Source: Amycolatopsis sp. QT-25 (GTDB lineage: Bacteria > Actinomycetota > Actinomycetes > Mycobacteriales > Pseudonocardiaceae). From it: a stretch of DNA of 64,000 nucleotides. Location of the stretch: the NCBI RefSeq assembly GCF_029369745.1, contig NZ_CP120210.1:4712001-4776000 (forward strand), in the 5' to 3' direction. The position numbers and the translations under genes are program-made. Below the pieces are notes generated by a model. The model saw only the letters and a list, made by a program, of their open reading frames with translations, did no database searches and was not told where the DNA came from. Shown one piece after another: positions 25,689-34,774 of the stretch (position 1 is its first letter; each line of letters starts with the position of its first letter).

Positions 25689-25976
25689 GTGATCAAGTTC
25701 AGTAAAGGTCGCGACGGCACCGGCGCCCGGCGCCTCACCTTCAGCCTTCCTGCGGATACACCACCCGGGCGCGTGAGTGTCGTCGGTGACTTCAACAACT
25801 GGACCCCCGGCCGGCACCTGCTCGCGCCTCGGTCGAACGGCCGCCGCTCAGCCTCGGTCGAACTCGCCCCCGGGACCACGGTCCATTTCCGGTACCTCGC
25901 CGAAGACGGGCACTGGTTCGACGACCCCGACCTGCCCGAACGGGCCGAGGGCAACTGTGTCTGCACCGCACCCTGA
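25689..25976 (+). CDS. CBM48 / isoamylase early-set domain protein
   Basis: A 95-residue stand-alone glycogen-binding-like domain. RLTFSLPADTPPGRVSVVGD followed by FNNWTPGRHLL and VHFRYLAEDGHWFDDPD is the E-set/AMPK-beta pattern (VxGDFNxWxP...ExxYRYxxDGxWxxDP). Small actinobacterial proteins of this kind are free-standing and their function is not established. GTG start behind AGGGG. No direct partner gene follows; a LacI-controlled sugar unit begins further right. Confidence 0.85.
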   Translation: MIKFSKGRDGTGARRLTFSLPADTPPGRVSVVGDFNNWTPGRHLLAPRSNGRRSASVELAPGTTVHFRYLAEDGHWFDDPDLPERAEGNCVCTAP

Positions 25977-26241
25977 CCTGCCACCCGGCGGTTCGCCAGG
26001 ATGTGGAAAAGGCCGTCGTGGCCAGGCACCACCAGACTGCCATGCCGCCGCCGCTGGCCGGCTACGTCGAGGGCGGAACCGGCGCGGAGCCGGTCGGGGG
26101 TGCCGGGAGGTTCGGCGCCGACGAGGTGAGGGCTGGCGTGGCGTTTCCACTCCTCGCTCGGTGAGGCACATCGATCGGTGTCTCATCGCGTGAGGGCGCT
26201 CGCCTTCCTCCTGGGTGGGCTTATGGCCGGTCCGGCGCTGC

Positions 26242-27282
26242 TTACCTCGTGCTGGTTCGCACCGTCGCGGTCCAGGTGGCTTCGCGACCGGGCGTGCGCT
26301 CGCCGAGCGCGATCCGGGCGCACGTGCGGCCCTGGTCGCGCAGGTTCTGGGTGATCGTGGTGAGACCTTGGCGTTCGGCCTCCGGATCGTCGTCCCAGCC
26401 GGCCACCGCGACGTCCTCCGGCACGCACCACCCTCGGTGCTGGGCGGCGTCGAGCACGGCGAAGGCGAGTTGGTCACTCATGGCGAGCACTGCGTCCGCT
26501 TCGCCGGAGTCGAGGAGTGCCCCTGCCATGGCTGCGGCGTGGTCGCGGTCGTTGCGGGCCACGACAGCAACCGGCAGGCGCCGCGAATCGATGCCCGCTT
26601 CCCGGCAGTGATCGTAGATTCCGAGCAAGCGTTCGCGGGTGACGGGGAATTCGACCCGCTCGGCGTCCGGCCCGGTCTCCAGCCGTGGTCGGCGGTCACG
26701 GTCGAAGGGAAAGCTCAGCACAGCCGGGCGGCGGGCTCCGGCGAAGGTGTGCGCGGCCAGTTCACGGGCGGAAGCGCGGTTGTCGATGCCGACCACTTGG
26801 GCGCCGTCCACCGCGGGACCGCCGTGGACGGCGACGGGCTTGCCGAGCCCTTTCACCACCGCGAGCACGGGATCGGCCTCGACGGTGGTCCAAACGATGT
26901 AACCGTCCACGGACGCCGACCGCACCCGGTCGGCGTCGAAGGCCGACCCCGTGGTCGGGATGAGGTTCAGCCCGGTTCCGCGTTCCCGGCAGACTTCAGC
27001 GACACCGGTCAGGAACCGGCGGGCCTGCGGATCCTCGAAGGCGTAGGCCAGGTGCTCGCCGAGCACCACGCCGATCACGCCATTGTGACGGCGGCGCAGC
27101 GACCGCGCGGTCGGGTGGGGACCCTGATACCCCAGGTCGGCGGCAGCTTCCCGGACCCGGCGCAGGGTGTCCGGCGCGACCCGGTCCGGCTGGTTGTAGC
27201 AGTACGAGACGGTCATCGGTGAAACACCGCAGCGGCGCGCCACCTCGGCCATGGTGACCCGGGCCGCTCCAGGGGTGGACAT
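26242..27282 (-). CDS. LacI-family transcriptional regulator
   Basis: A 346-residue repressor. The headpiece VTMAEVARRCGVSPMTVSYC continues YNQPDRVAPDTLRRVREAAA, followed by the hinge region and a periplasmic-binding-like sugar domain with VDGYIVWTTVE, VVGIDNRASARELAAHTF and ADAVLAMSDQLAFAVLDAAQ. It is divergent from the MFS/GH13 operon across 30 bases and almost certainly represses that operon in the absence of an oligosaccharide. Confidence 0.93.
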   Translation of the reverse strand: MSTPGAARVTMAEVARRCGVSPMTVSYCYNQPDRVAPDTLRRVREAAADLGYQGPHPTARSLRRRHNGVIGVVLGEHLAYAFEDPQARRFLTGVAEVCRERGTGLNLIPTTGSAFDADRVRSASVDGYIVWTTVEADPVLAVVKGLGKPVAVHGGPAVDGAQVVGIDNRASARELAAHTFAGARRPAVLSFPFDRDRRPRLETGPDAERVEFPVTRERLLGIYDHCREAGIDSRRLPVAVVARNDRDHAAAMAGALLDSGEADAVLAMSDQLAFAVLDAAQHRGWCVPEDVAVAGWDDDPEAERQGLTTITQNLRDQGRTCARIALGERTPGREATWTATVRTSTR

Positions 27283-27296
27283 GACCCCACTGTATC

Positions 27297-27312
27297 TGTG
27301 TATCGTTACACA
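27297..27312. promoter_or_regulatory. LacI-type operator abutting the MFS start
   Basis: TGTGTATCGTTACACA has perfect outer half-sites TGTGTA/TACACA around TCGT, and its last base touches the MFS ATG at 27313. With only 30 bases between the divergent starts, one site could block both promoters. If 27313 is the true start, the MFS message is leaderless or nearly so. Confidence 0.5.
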
Positions 27313-28500
27313 ATGCCAGCTGAGCGGACGGTGCGGACGAAAGCGGCGCTCGGGGTGCTCAGTGCCGCCTGCTTCGTTTCGGTGACGTCGGAAAACCTGC
27401 CGGTGGCGCTGCTACCTCGGCTCGCGTCGGGGCTCGGGGTCTCCGGATCGGCCATCGGCCTGCTGCTGACCGGGTATGCGCTGGTGGTCGCCGTTTCCGT
27501 GGTGCCGCTGGTCGCGCTGACCTCTCGGTGGGATCGCCGGGCGGCCGCACTGGGCACCATCGCGGCGATCGCGGTGTCCAACGTGCTTCTGGCCGTCGCG
27601 CCCGATTACACCGTCGCCGTGTTGGCCAGGGTTGTTTCCGCTGTGGGCCACGGGGTGTTCTGGTCGGTGGTCGCGCCGATGGCCGCGCGGCTGCTCGGAC
27701 CCGAGCGAAGCGGCCGGGCTACCGCGGTCGTCTTCGCCGGCAACTCACTGGCGTTCCTTCTCGGGTTGCCGCTGAGTTCGTGGCTCGGCGCGCTGATCGG
27801 CTGGCGAGCGACCGTGCTCGCCGTGGCGGGCGGCGCGGTGTTGTCGGCGGTGTTGATCCGGCTCACGATCGACCCGCAGCCCCCGGAGCGGTCGGCGCGG
27901 CGGCCGGGGCCGCGATCGGTCTGGCACGTGGCGACCGACCGGTCGCTCGTCCCGATCAATGTGACCACGCTCGTCCTGGTGTCGGGCCACTTCGCGGCGT
28001 TCACCTACATCACCGAGATCATTGCCGAGTACGTGCACCTCACCGGCTCCGCGACCGCGAGCCTGCTCTTCGCGCACGGGGTCGCCGGGGTGCTCGGGCT
28101 GGTGCTCATCGGCGGGCAGGTGGACCGGCGGCCACGGGGCACGGCGCTGCTCGTCACCGGCGGGATCGCCGCCTGCATGCTCCTGCTGTTCGTGGCCGGT
28201 TCCAGTGCGCTCGCGGGATTCGCGGTGGTGCTGTGGGCCGCGCCGGCGGGAGGGATGGCCGTGGTGCTGCAGTCTGCGGTCCTGCGCGTGGTCGGCGACA
28301 CCGCCGGCCAGGCGGATCTGGCATCCGCGGTCTACATCGTCGCCTTCCAGATCGGCATCGCGCTGGGTGCCGGGATCGGCGGTGTCTCGCTCGACCACGG
28401 CAGGCTGCCCGCCGCGGTGATCACCGCGGCGGCGGGCGGCCTGCTCGCCGCCGTCGTCGTCCGCCGGTCCACCGCCTTCGACCGACGAGGAGAGTCATGA
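27313..28500 (+). CDS. MFS transporter of the AraJ/sugar-efflux type
   Basis: A 395-residue protein with 12 spans. It has the DHA1 motifs VPLVALTSRWDRRAAALG after span 2 and an ARVVSAVGHGVFWSVVAPMA segment in span 4, as in AraJ/YdhP-type carriers. The ATG at 27313 is preferred to a GTG at 27298 because the latter lies in the operator. It overlaps the GH13 gene by ATGA. An import or efflux direction cannot be read, but linkage to a glucosidase suggests oligosaccharide handling. Confidence 0.88.
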   Translation: MPAERTVRTKAALGVLSAACFVSVTSENLPVALLPRLASGLGVSGSAIGLLLTGYALVVAVSVVPLVALTSRWDRRAAALGTIAAIAVSNVLLAVAPDYTVAVLARVVSAVGHGVFWSVVAPMAARLLGPERSGRATAVVFAGNSLAFLLGLPLSSWLGALIGWRATVLAVAGGAVLSAVLIRLTIDPQPPERSARRPGPRSVWHVATDRSLVPINVTTLVLVSGHFAAFTYITEIIAEYVHLTGSATASLLFAHGVAGVLGLVLIGGQVDRRPRGTALLVTGGIAACMLLLFVAGSSALAGFAVVLWAAPAGGMAVVLQSAVLRVVGDTAGQADLASAVYIVAFQIGIALGAGIGGVSLDHGRLPAAVITAAAGGLLAAVVVRRSTAFDRRGES

Positions 28501-30062
28501 CCCGCCCCTGGTGGCAGGACGCTGTTTTCTATCAGATCTATCCGCGCAGTTTCGCCGATTCCGACGGTGACGGGATCGGTGATCTGCCCGGCATCGTCGA
28601 GCGGCTCCCGTATCTCCGATCGCTGGGCGTCGACGCACTGTGGATTTCGCCGTTCTTCCGGTCGCCCATGGCCGACTTCGGTTATGACATCAGCGATCAC
28701 TTCGCGGTCGACCCGATCTTCGGCACGGACGCCGACGCGACGGCGCTGATCACCGCCGCCCACACTCACGACTTGCGCGTCCTCGTCGACGTCGTGCTCC
28801 CCCACACCAGTGATCAGCACCCGTGGTTCCGCGCTGCGCTCACTTCGCGCACCGCGGACGAGCGGGCTTACTACGTCTGGCGCGACGGGCCGACACCCGG
28901 CAAGCCGGACGGCGGCCCGCCGAACAACTGGGCCGCCGGTTTCCCGCCGGGCAGTTCGGCGTGGACCTGGCACCCCGGCACCGCCCAGTGGTACCTGCAT
29001 TCCCACCTGCCGCAGGAACCCGATCTCGATTGGACCAACCCGTCCGTGCGGGCGGCACAGCTCGAGGTGCTGCGCTACTGGCTGGATCGTGGCGTCGACG
29101 GACTGAGGCTCGACTCGATCAACCGCCTCGGCAAGGACCCCGCCTATCGTGACAACGTCGACGGCCTGCCCTCACGCCAGCAGGACTGGCCGGTACTGCA
29201 CGACTATCTGCGCGAGGTCCGCGCGCTCGTCGACAAGTATCCCGGCGCGGTCGTGATCGGTGAGGTCTGGGAATTCGACCAGAGCCGCCTCATGCCCTAC
29301 CTCGCCCCGGACGAACTGCATCTCGCCCACAACTTCGTGTTCGGCCGAGTGTCTTTCGACGCCGGTGAAATCCGGCGGACGGTCGAAGAATTCCAAGTGC
29401 TGGCCGACCCGGCCACCTGGCCCGCCTGGTTCCTTGGCAACCACGACGAGCCCCGGATCGTCAGCCGCTGGTCGGTACCCGGCGACGACGAGCAAAAGCG
29501 TCAGGCGCGCGGACGCCTCGCCGCCGTGTTGCTGCTTACCCTGCGCGGCACGCCGTTCCTCTACCAAGGCGAAGAACTCGGCCTCCCCGACACCGGACTG
29601 CCGCCCGGTGTGGGGAAGGACCGCAACGGACGCGACCCGCAGCGCACCCCGATGCCTTGGCTCCCGCCGTCCACGGCCGGTCCCGGCGCCGGGTTCAGCG
29701 CCGGCGAACCCTGGTTGCCGATCGGCGCCACCGCCGAACAACTGAACGTCGCCACCGAACTCCAGGACCGCAGTTCCATGCTGCACCTCTATCGTGACCT
29801 GCTGGCACTGCGTCGATCCCGGCCCTCTCTTCGCTCCGGCAGCCAAGTGTTCCTCGATACGTCACCGGGCGTACTGGCATATCTCCGCGTTGAAGACAAC
29901 GAACGCACGCTCGTGCTCCTGAATTTCGCCGAACAGGCTTGTACACCTTTTCCGGGAACTACGCTGAACCCGCTCAGCGGGATCATCCTCGACGAAGCGG
30001 GCCAATGCCTGGCGAACAGCTCTCCGGCCGCCGAGGCGGAACCTGGTGGCGATCGCGCTTGA
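28497..30062 (+). CDS. GH13 alpha-glucosidase (oligo-1,6-glucosidase type)
   Basis: A 521-residue GH13 enzyme. FYQIYPRSFADSDGDGIGDL is the family entry; nucleophile D206 lies in GLRLDSINR, acid/base E256 in VIGEVWEF and D317 in FLGNHDEPR. Loop FLYQGEELGLPDTGL and DPQRTPMPW are as in neopullulanase-like alpha-glucosidases. Conserved region I reads DVVLPHTSDQHPWF: the usual DxVxNH Asn is replaced by P102. It is co-transcribed with the MFS gene and repressed by LacI. The substrate is probably an alpha-1,4 or alpha-1,6 gluco-oligosaccharide. Confidence 0.93.
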   Translation: MTRPWWQDAVFYQIYPRSFADSDGDGIGDLPGIVERLPYLRSLGVDALWISPFFRSPMADFGYDISDHFAVDPIFGTDADATALITAAHTHDLRVLVDVVLPHTSDQHPWFRAALTSRTADERAYYVWRDGPTPGKPDGGPPNNWAAGFPPGSSAWTWHPGTAQWYLHSHLPQEPDLDWTNPSVRAAQLEVLRYWLDRGVDGLRLDSINRLGKDPAYRDNVDGLPSRQQDWPVLHDYLREVRALVDKYPGAVVIGEVWEFDQSRLMPYLAPDELHLAHNFVFGRVSFDAGEIRRTVEEFQVLADPATWPAWFLGNHDEPRIVSRWSVPGDDEQKRQARGRLAAVLLLTLRGTPFLYQGEELGLPDTGLPPGVGKDRNGRDPQRTPMPWLPPSTAGPGAGFSAGEPWLPIGATAEQLNVATELQDRSSMLHLYRDLLALRRSRPSLRSGSQVFLDTSPGVLAYLRVEDNERTLVLLNFAEQACTPFPGTTLNPLSGIILDEAGQCLANSSPAAEAEPGGDRA

Positions 30063-30065
30063 AAC

Positions 30066-30252
30066 TCGTCTCAGTTGGCGAGCTTCTTGTAGCAGGTGAA
30101 GGCGGCGCCCGCATCCGGTCAGCCAGGCGATCGTGCGCTGGATGCCCAACGGTGCCGACCGGATTCGACGCCCTTGCGGGCGACGCGGATCGTGATGCCT
30201 CGGTCCCGGACCCAGTCCCGCAGTTCGGTGGTCGCGTATGCGAGGACCATGC
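30066..30252 (-). pseudogene. IS5-family transposase remnant (C-terminal part)
   Basis: The minus strand gives LRDWVRDRGITIRVARKGVE, then after a frame change GRHRW, RTIAWLTGC and RRLHLLQEARQLRR. This is the end of IS5-group DDE transposases (RGIxPRIARKGVESSxRLGRHRWxVERTxxWLxGxRRLxxRYER). Roughly 60 residues survive in two frames, without terminal repeats I could define. An old insertion has decayed directly behind the GH13 gene. Confidence 0.7.
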
Positions 30253-30288
30253 GGTTTGAGGAACGACCGGAGGGGGAAACGTGAGAAA

Positions 30289-30609
30289 ATGTCGAGTCCC
30301 GTGGAGGAACAGGCCGTCCCGTCGGAACACCAGCGCCGGCGCAGACGCTGGGTAGCGGAGCACGCTGGAGTGATGACCGTTGCCTCGGCCGCGGTTTTCG
30401 GCGCGATGGGTGTGTTGTACGGCTCCTGGACAGACGCTGAGGTCAGTTGGTTGAACCCGGCGGTGGCAGGTGTCATCGGAGTGGTGCTCGGCGGGTTGCT
30501 CGGTTTCGGCGCGTCCACGGAAGCTCGGGAGTCGCAGCCGAAGGGCGTGCGCCGAGTGGTGGTCGTCGTCGGAGCGGTGCTTTGTGCCGCGGTGGTCCTG
30601 GGTATGTGA
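30289..30609 (+). CDS. Small membrane protein, unknown
   Basis: A 106-residue protein with a basic N-terminal stretch (HQRRRRRWVAEHAG), two hydrophobic spans (TVASAAVFGAMGVLYGSW; NPAVAGVIGVVLGGLLGFG) and a third at the C-terminus (VVVVVGAVLCAAVVLGM). No family is recognised. The ATG is preceded by GGAGGGGGAAA. The codon bias is good and no shadow explains it, so it is probably real. Confidence 0.55.
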   Translation: MSSPVEEQAVPSEHQRRRRRWVAEHAGVMTVASAAVFGAMGVLYGSWTDAEVSWLNPAVAGVIGVVLGGLLGFGASTEARESQPKGVRRVVVVVGAVLCAAVVLGM

Positions 30610-30969
30610 TACCTCCGCCACCAGACGCTTTACTGAGGGTTAAGACGAAGGTGACGTGTCGGGTGGCGAACGTGGCGTTCGCAACCCTCGCGGGCGGCTC
30701 CCGACACCTGCTGCCGCAAGGGTTTCTACTCGAAGAGCACCATGTCCAGCGCGCATCCTTTGTGGACAGTAGGCCGGGGTGACCGCCCGTGACATGTCGA
30801 CGAACTCCGTGGCTGGACCGAGCCGGTGAAACCGTCCGAGGGCAGGGAAAGAACGGACCCGCTGACATTCAGGCGCATCCGGAGGACGTCCCAGCACGCT
30901 GGGGTTCAGCACGAAGAGCTGAAGGGAACTTTCACCGCGTGACATGCGGTGAAAGTTCCCTTCACCACG
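30610..30969. other. Intergenic region with hairpin
   Basis: Genes converge on this 360-base gap. The only structure I can support is the 19-base hairpin near its end; the remainder shows no coding signal. Confidence 0.5.
30920..30964. terminator. 19-bp perfect hairpin ahead of the MHS transporter end
   Basis: Bases 30920-30938 and 30946-30964 are perfect complements (core GAAGGGAACTTTCACCGC) with a 7-base loop GTGACAT. A third, diverged half-copy (GCGGCGAAGGTCCCCTTC, from about 30976) runs into the last codons of the minus-strand MHS gene. It probably terminates transcripts from both sides. Confidence 0.75.
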
Positions 30970-32271
30970 TCAGACGCGGCGAAGGTCCCCTTCGGCTCCC
31001 TTGAGACTGGACGACGGAGCGGATCGCCGATATCGGCGGGCGAGCACCACGCAGGTACCGCTGAGCAGGGCGAGCGCGGTGATCCAGTAGCTGGGCGCGA
31101 GGGTGGATCCGGTGGCCGCGATCAGCAGGGTGATGGCCAGCGGGGTGACGCCGCCGAAGAGGATGACGCCGAGGTTGTAGCTGATCGACAGCCCCGTTCC
31201 CCGGCCGCTGACCGGGAACATTTCGGCCATGGCCGCGGGCAGCGGCCCGGCGTACCAGGCTTTGACCAGGCCCATCAGCGCCAAGGCCGCCACCAGGGTG
31301 ACCATCGCCGGTGCGGCGCGGATGAGCAGGAACAGCGGAAGGGCGATGAGCGCGATCACGGCGGCGGCCGCGGTGAGCATCCGGGTCCTCCCGATCTTGT
31401 CGGAGAGATGACCGGCCACGGGCGTGAGCACGGTGAGGACGACACCGGTCACGAAGGTCGCGGTGAAACTCGTCGACGGGGACATGCCGAGGTGCCGGAT
31501 GGCGAACGTCGGCATGTAGGTGATCAGGTAGGAGAACCCCGTCGAGACCGCGATCATGCCCATGACCAGCAGCACCCGTGTCTTGTGGTGCCGCATGAGG
31601 TGCACCAGTGGGCGCGGCGGCGCGGAGTCCGGTTTGGCGTGTGCGGCGATGAACTCCGGCGAGTCGCGCAGCCGGGTACGGATGTAGTAGCCGGCCGGGC
31701 CGAGGAGCAGGGCGACCGCGAACGGTATCCGCCATCCCCACGTGTCGAACTGCGCCGGGCTCAGGAACCCGCTCGTGGTCGCGAGCAAGCCGGTCGCGAG
31801 CAGGACCGCGAACGCCTGGCTGGCGGTTTGCCAGCTCCCCATGAAGCCACGCCGCCCGGCGTGACTCTCGACGAGCAGTGCGGTGGCGGAGCCGAACTCA
31901 CCGCCCGCGGAGAAACCTTGGAGCACCAGCGCGAGGAGCATCCCGATCGGCGCGAGCACGCCGATCTTCTGGTAGTCGGGCAGGACCACGATCAGCAAAG
32001 AGCCGAGGGTCATCAGCCGGATGGCCACGGTCAAGGCCGCCAGCCGTCCGGCCCGGTCGGCGTAGACACCGAGCACCACCGCGCCGATCGGCCGGACCAG
32101 GTAGGCGGCCACCGCCGTACCCAGTGCCAACATCAACGAGGTCACCGGATCGGCCGAGGGAAAGAACTGCCGCGCGATGACGTCGGCGACCAGTGCGTAG
32201 GCGGTGAAGCTCAGCCATTCCAGCATGTTCCCCGTCGAGGCCGCCGCGACGAGGCGCACTGTCGCGTTCAT
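30970..32271 (-). CDS. MHS-family MFS symporter (metabolite:H+)
   Basis: A 433-residue transporter of the metabolite:proton symporter group. It has the typical N-terminus (AAASTGNMLEWLSFTAYALV), the MFS motif VLGVYADRAGRLAALTVAIR, VLQGFSAGGEFGSATALLVE in span 4-5 and GWRIPFAVALLLGP at mid-protein. Relatives carry citrate, ketoglutarate or proline. It overlaps the M20 peptidase gene by ATGA, so the pair may import and hydrolyse or process a peptide-like or N-acylated substrate. Confidence 0.92.
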   Translation of the reverse strand: MNATVRLVAAASTGNMLEWLSFTAYALVADVIARQFFPSADPVTSLMLALGTAVAAYLVRPIGAVVLGVYADRAGRLAALTVAIRLMTLGSLLIVVLPDYQKIGVLAPIGMLLALVLQGFSAGGEFGSATALLVESHAGRRGFMGSWQTASQAFAVLLATGLLATTSGFLSPAQFDTWGWRIPFAVALLLGPAGYYIRTRLRDSPEFIAAHAKPDSAPPRPLVHLMRHHKTRVLLVMGMIAVSTGFSYLITYMPTFAIRHLGMSPSTSFTATFVTGVVLTVLTPVAGHLSDKIGRTRMLTAAAAVIALIALPLFLLIRAAPAMVTLVAALALMGLVKAWYAGPLPAAMAEMFPVSGRGTGLSISYNLGVILFGGVTPLAITLLIAATGSTLAPSYWITALALLSGTCVVLARRYRRSAPSSSLKGAEGDLRRV

Positions 32272-33629
32272 CGTCGGCCGATGCTGGAGAGGACACTGGC
32301 CGCGGTCACGATGCCCTGGTGGAACCGATGGAGTTCGAGGTTCTCGTTCGGCGCGTGGTTACGCTCGTCGACATTCGCCAGCGCGATGCCGTAGCAGGGC
32401 AGGGCCAGCCCATCGGTGAGCGCCGCGATCGGCAGGCTGCCGCCCATCGCCGGGACCGCCAAGGCCTGCTTCCCGTGTGCCTCGGTCACCCCACGCAGCA
32501 CGAGGTCGGCATAAGGCGCGTCCGGCAACGTGCGGGACGCCTCCATGGTCGCCCCGAACCGCAGCTCGGCGTGTGGCAGATGCTTGCCGATGTGTGCGCG
32601 GACAGCGTCGATGACCGTCTCCGTCCGCTGGCCACCGGCCAGCCGCATATCGCATCGGGCGACCGCGACCGACGGGACGACCGTCCGGTGCTCGTCGTTG
32701 TCCATGCAGGTCAACGAGTTGATGCTGAACGTCGGCAGCGCGAGTCGTTCGTTGACGTCCCGGCCGCGACCGGTGTCCATCCGGTCCAGTCCCGCTTCCG
32801 CCAGCATCGCGGCCGGGTCGATCGGCAGTGCCCGCACCGCGTCGAGTTCGGCGTCGGTCAAGGGCGTCACGCCCGCGTCGTGACCGTCGATGGTCACCTG
32901 GCCGTCGGGTCCGCGCATCGTCGACAGCAGCCAGATCAGCTCCCAGGCGGGATTGGGCGCGACATTGCCCCAGTTTCCCGAATGCAGCGGGCTTTTCGCG
33001 CCGCGCACGGTGATCTCGAAGGCCACGACGCCACGCACGCCGAGCGCGACCGTCGGCTCGTAACTGTCATGCACCGGACCGTCGCTCCACACCGCCAGAT
33101 CGGCGGCCAAGTCCTCTCGCATCGCCGCCAGCGTGCCGGTCAGATGCGGGCTGCCGATCTCCTCCTCACCGTCGAGCACCACGGTCACCGAGCACGGCGG
33201 TCCCCCGTGGATGTCGCGCAGTGCCCGGAGAGCGAGGAGCTGAGCGAGGTGCTGGCCTTTGTTGTCACCGGTGCCGCGCCCGTACATCCGGCCCGCACGG
33301 ACACTCGCCTCGAACGGCGGACTGTGCCATTCCTCCAGCGGTCCCGCCGGCTGGACGTCGTAATGCCCGTAGATCACCACATGCGGACTGCCCACCGGAC
33401 CCGCCGCGTGCCCGACGACCAGCGGCCAGCCGCCGGTTTCCACGACCCGTGAGCTGAGCCCGCTGCGTTCCAGCAACTCCCGCGCGTACGGCGTGGCCCG
33501 TTCCATGCCCTCGCCCGTGGCACTCACGCTGGGCACCGCGATCCAGTCCGCGAGCTCTTGCTCGTGCCGCAGCCGGTGCCGCCGCGCGTATTCCCTGACC
33601 GAGTCCACGTCGACTCCCATCGATTTCAT
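32268..33629 (-). CDS. M20-family dipeptidase
   Basis: A 453-residue zinc peptidase. YGHYDVQPAGPLEEWHSPPF contains the first metal His and catalytic Asp (HxDVQP). GDNKGQ carries the bridging Asp and VLDGEEEIGSPH the general-base Glu pair, and a C-terminal His sits in ALPCYGIALANVDERNHAPN (H-A-P-N-E). The layout is that of PepV/CNDP-type dipeptidases. Two ATGs (33629 and 33620) are possible; neither has a clear ribosome site. It is first in the operon with the MHS transporter and divergent from an ArsR-type regulator. Confidence 0.92.
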   Translation of the reverse strand: MKSMGVDVDSVREYARRHRLRHEQELADWIAVPSVSATGEGMERATPYARELLERSGLSSRVVETGGWPLVVGHAAGPVGSPHVVIYGHYDVQPAGPLEEWHSPPFEASVRAGRMYGRGTGDNKGQHLAQLLALRALRDIHGGPPCSVTVVLDGEEEIGSPHLTGTLAAMREDLAADLAVWSDGPVHDSYEPTVALGVRGVVAFEITVRGAKSPLHSGNWGNVAPNPAWELIWLLSTMRGPDGQVTIDGHDAGVTPLTDAELDAVRALPIDPAAMLAEAGLDRMDTGRGRDVNERLALPTFSINSLTCMDNDEHRTVVPSVAVARCDMRLAGGQRTETVIDAVRAHIGKHLPHAELRFGATMEASRTLPDAPYADLVLRGVTEAHGKQALAVPAMGGSLPIAALTDGLALPCYGIALANVDERNHAPNENLELHRFHQGIVTAASVLSSIGRR

Positions 33630-33675
33630 CGAGTGAAATTGATTTTGAGTATGAGAATCGATTACCGTCCTGTCA

Positions 33676-34218
33676 ATGGCCGGACAGATCGAGCCCCCAG
33701 CCGCGACGCCGGAAGAACTGCGCGCGCTCTCCCACCCGCTGAGCTGGCGCATCCTGCGGTTGTGCCTGAACACGGCATGGACCAACCAGCAACTCGCCGA
33801 ACGCCTCGACGTCGCACCGGCCACCTTGCTGCGCCGGCTGCGGGTACTGACTTCAACGGGATTCCTCGTGGCCGAGGAGCCACGGCGAGGACCCAAAGGC
33901 GCGTGGGAACATCCCTACCGGGCGACCAAGAAGACCTGGCGTCTCAACCTCGAGCCGGGGAGCGACCTTCACCTCACGGCCAAGGTCGACCTCGCCATCC
34001 TGGACGCACACCGGTCGGAAATCAGCGAGAACGACCCTTCGGTCCCCCAGCACACCCGCCGGGCGGTTCTGCGGCTGGATCCCCGCGACCAAGCGGAGCT
34101 GAACAGCAGGGTCGACGCGCTCCTCGACGAGTTCGCCGGGCGAGAGAAACCGGACCAGGCACCCATCGCCATCCTGTGGAACGCCGTCGAACGCCACGAA
34201 CCTCCCGGACAGCCGTGA
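33676..34218 (+). CDS. ArsR-type helix-turn-helix regulator
   Basis: A 180-residue regulator. A winged helix occupies residues 12-75: ELRALSHPLSWRILRLCLNT, then NQQLAERLDVAPATLLRRLR and VLTSTGFLVAEEPRRGPKG. A longer C-terminal helical domain (LDPRDQAELNSRVDALLDEF) follows, as in ArsR-like HTH_20 proteins. It lacks metal-binding cysteines. Divergent from the M20/MHS operon with a 46-base gap that contains an AT-rich imperfect repeat (ATTGATTTT...GAATCGATT), a plausible operator. Confidence 0.88.
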   Translation: MAGQIEPPAATPEELRALSHPLSWRILRLCLNTAWTNQQLAERLDVAPATLLRRLRVLTSTGFLVAEEPRRGPKGAWEHPYRATKKTWRLNLEPGSDLHLTAKVDLAILDAHRSEISENDPSVPQHTRRAVLRLDPRDQAELNSRVDALLDEFAGREKPDQAPIAILWNAVERHEPPGQP

Positions 34219-34774
34219 CGGTCACGCCGAAGGCGCTCGGGTAGCCCCGCTGAAACTACGCGCCGCCGATTACACCTTGCCGGACTCGGCACCGTGTGGA
34301 CTTGACGGGCCAGGTGTCGCGGGTGGCGGGAGCAAGCGGTTGCGAGTTGTCTGCCGAGATGACCGAACGTGGCGTAGGTCAGCTTCTCCCGTGAAGGGCT
34401 TCTTCCAGATGCCTACGGCGATGAGCCCGGGGTCGCAGGCCCGGGAAGCCGGTTATGCACCGGTTGCTCCCGGACCTCCAGCGGCCCGGCAACCGCCGTC
34501 CTCTTCCACTGTCTGCCCCGCCCGCCGGGACGAACACGGTCTGGCTCGGTGGTACTCGATGGGGCGTCGAGCTCGGCTGCCGCCGAGTAGCCGAAGCGAC
34601 CGAGGCGTGATTCGCCGCGAAACACGGGTTTCACCTCGTCCCGAACTTTCTCCGAAACACGCGGCTGTCGGCACCAGGCCGATGATGGCTGCTGAATCGC
34701 TTGTGCAACGCTTCACCGATGTGCCCTGGCCAATGCGCATCCAGACCTGTTCCGAGCCACGCGGAGACTCGTGC
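34219..34774. other. Long intergenic stretch, nothing recognised
   Basis: I found no gene, repeat or convincing structure in these 556 bases. Short open frames on both strands have mixed codon bias. The two flanking genes converge here. Confidence 0.4.
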
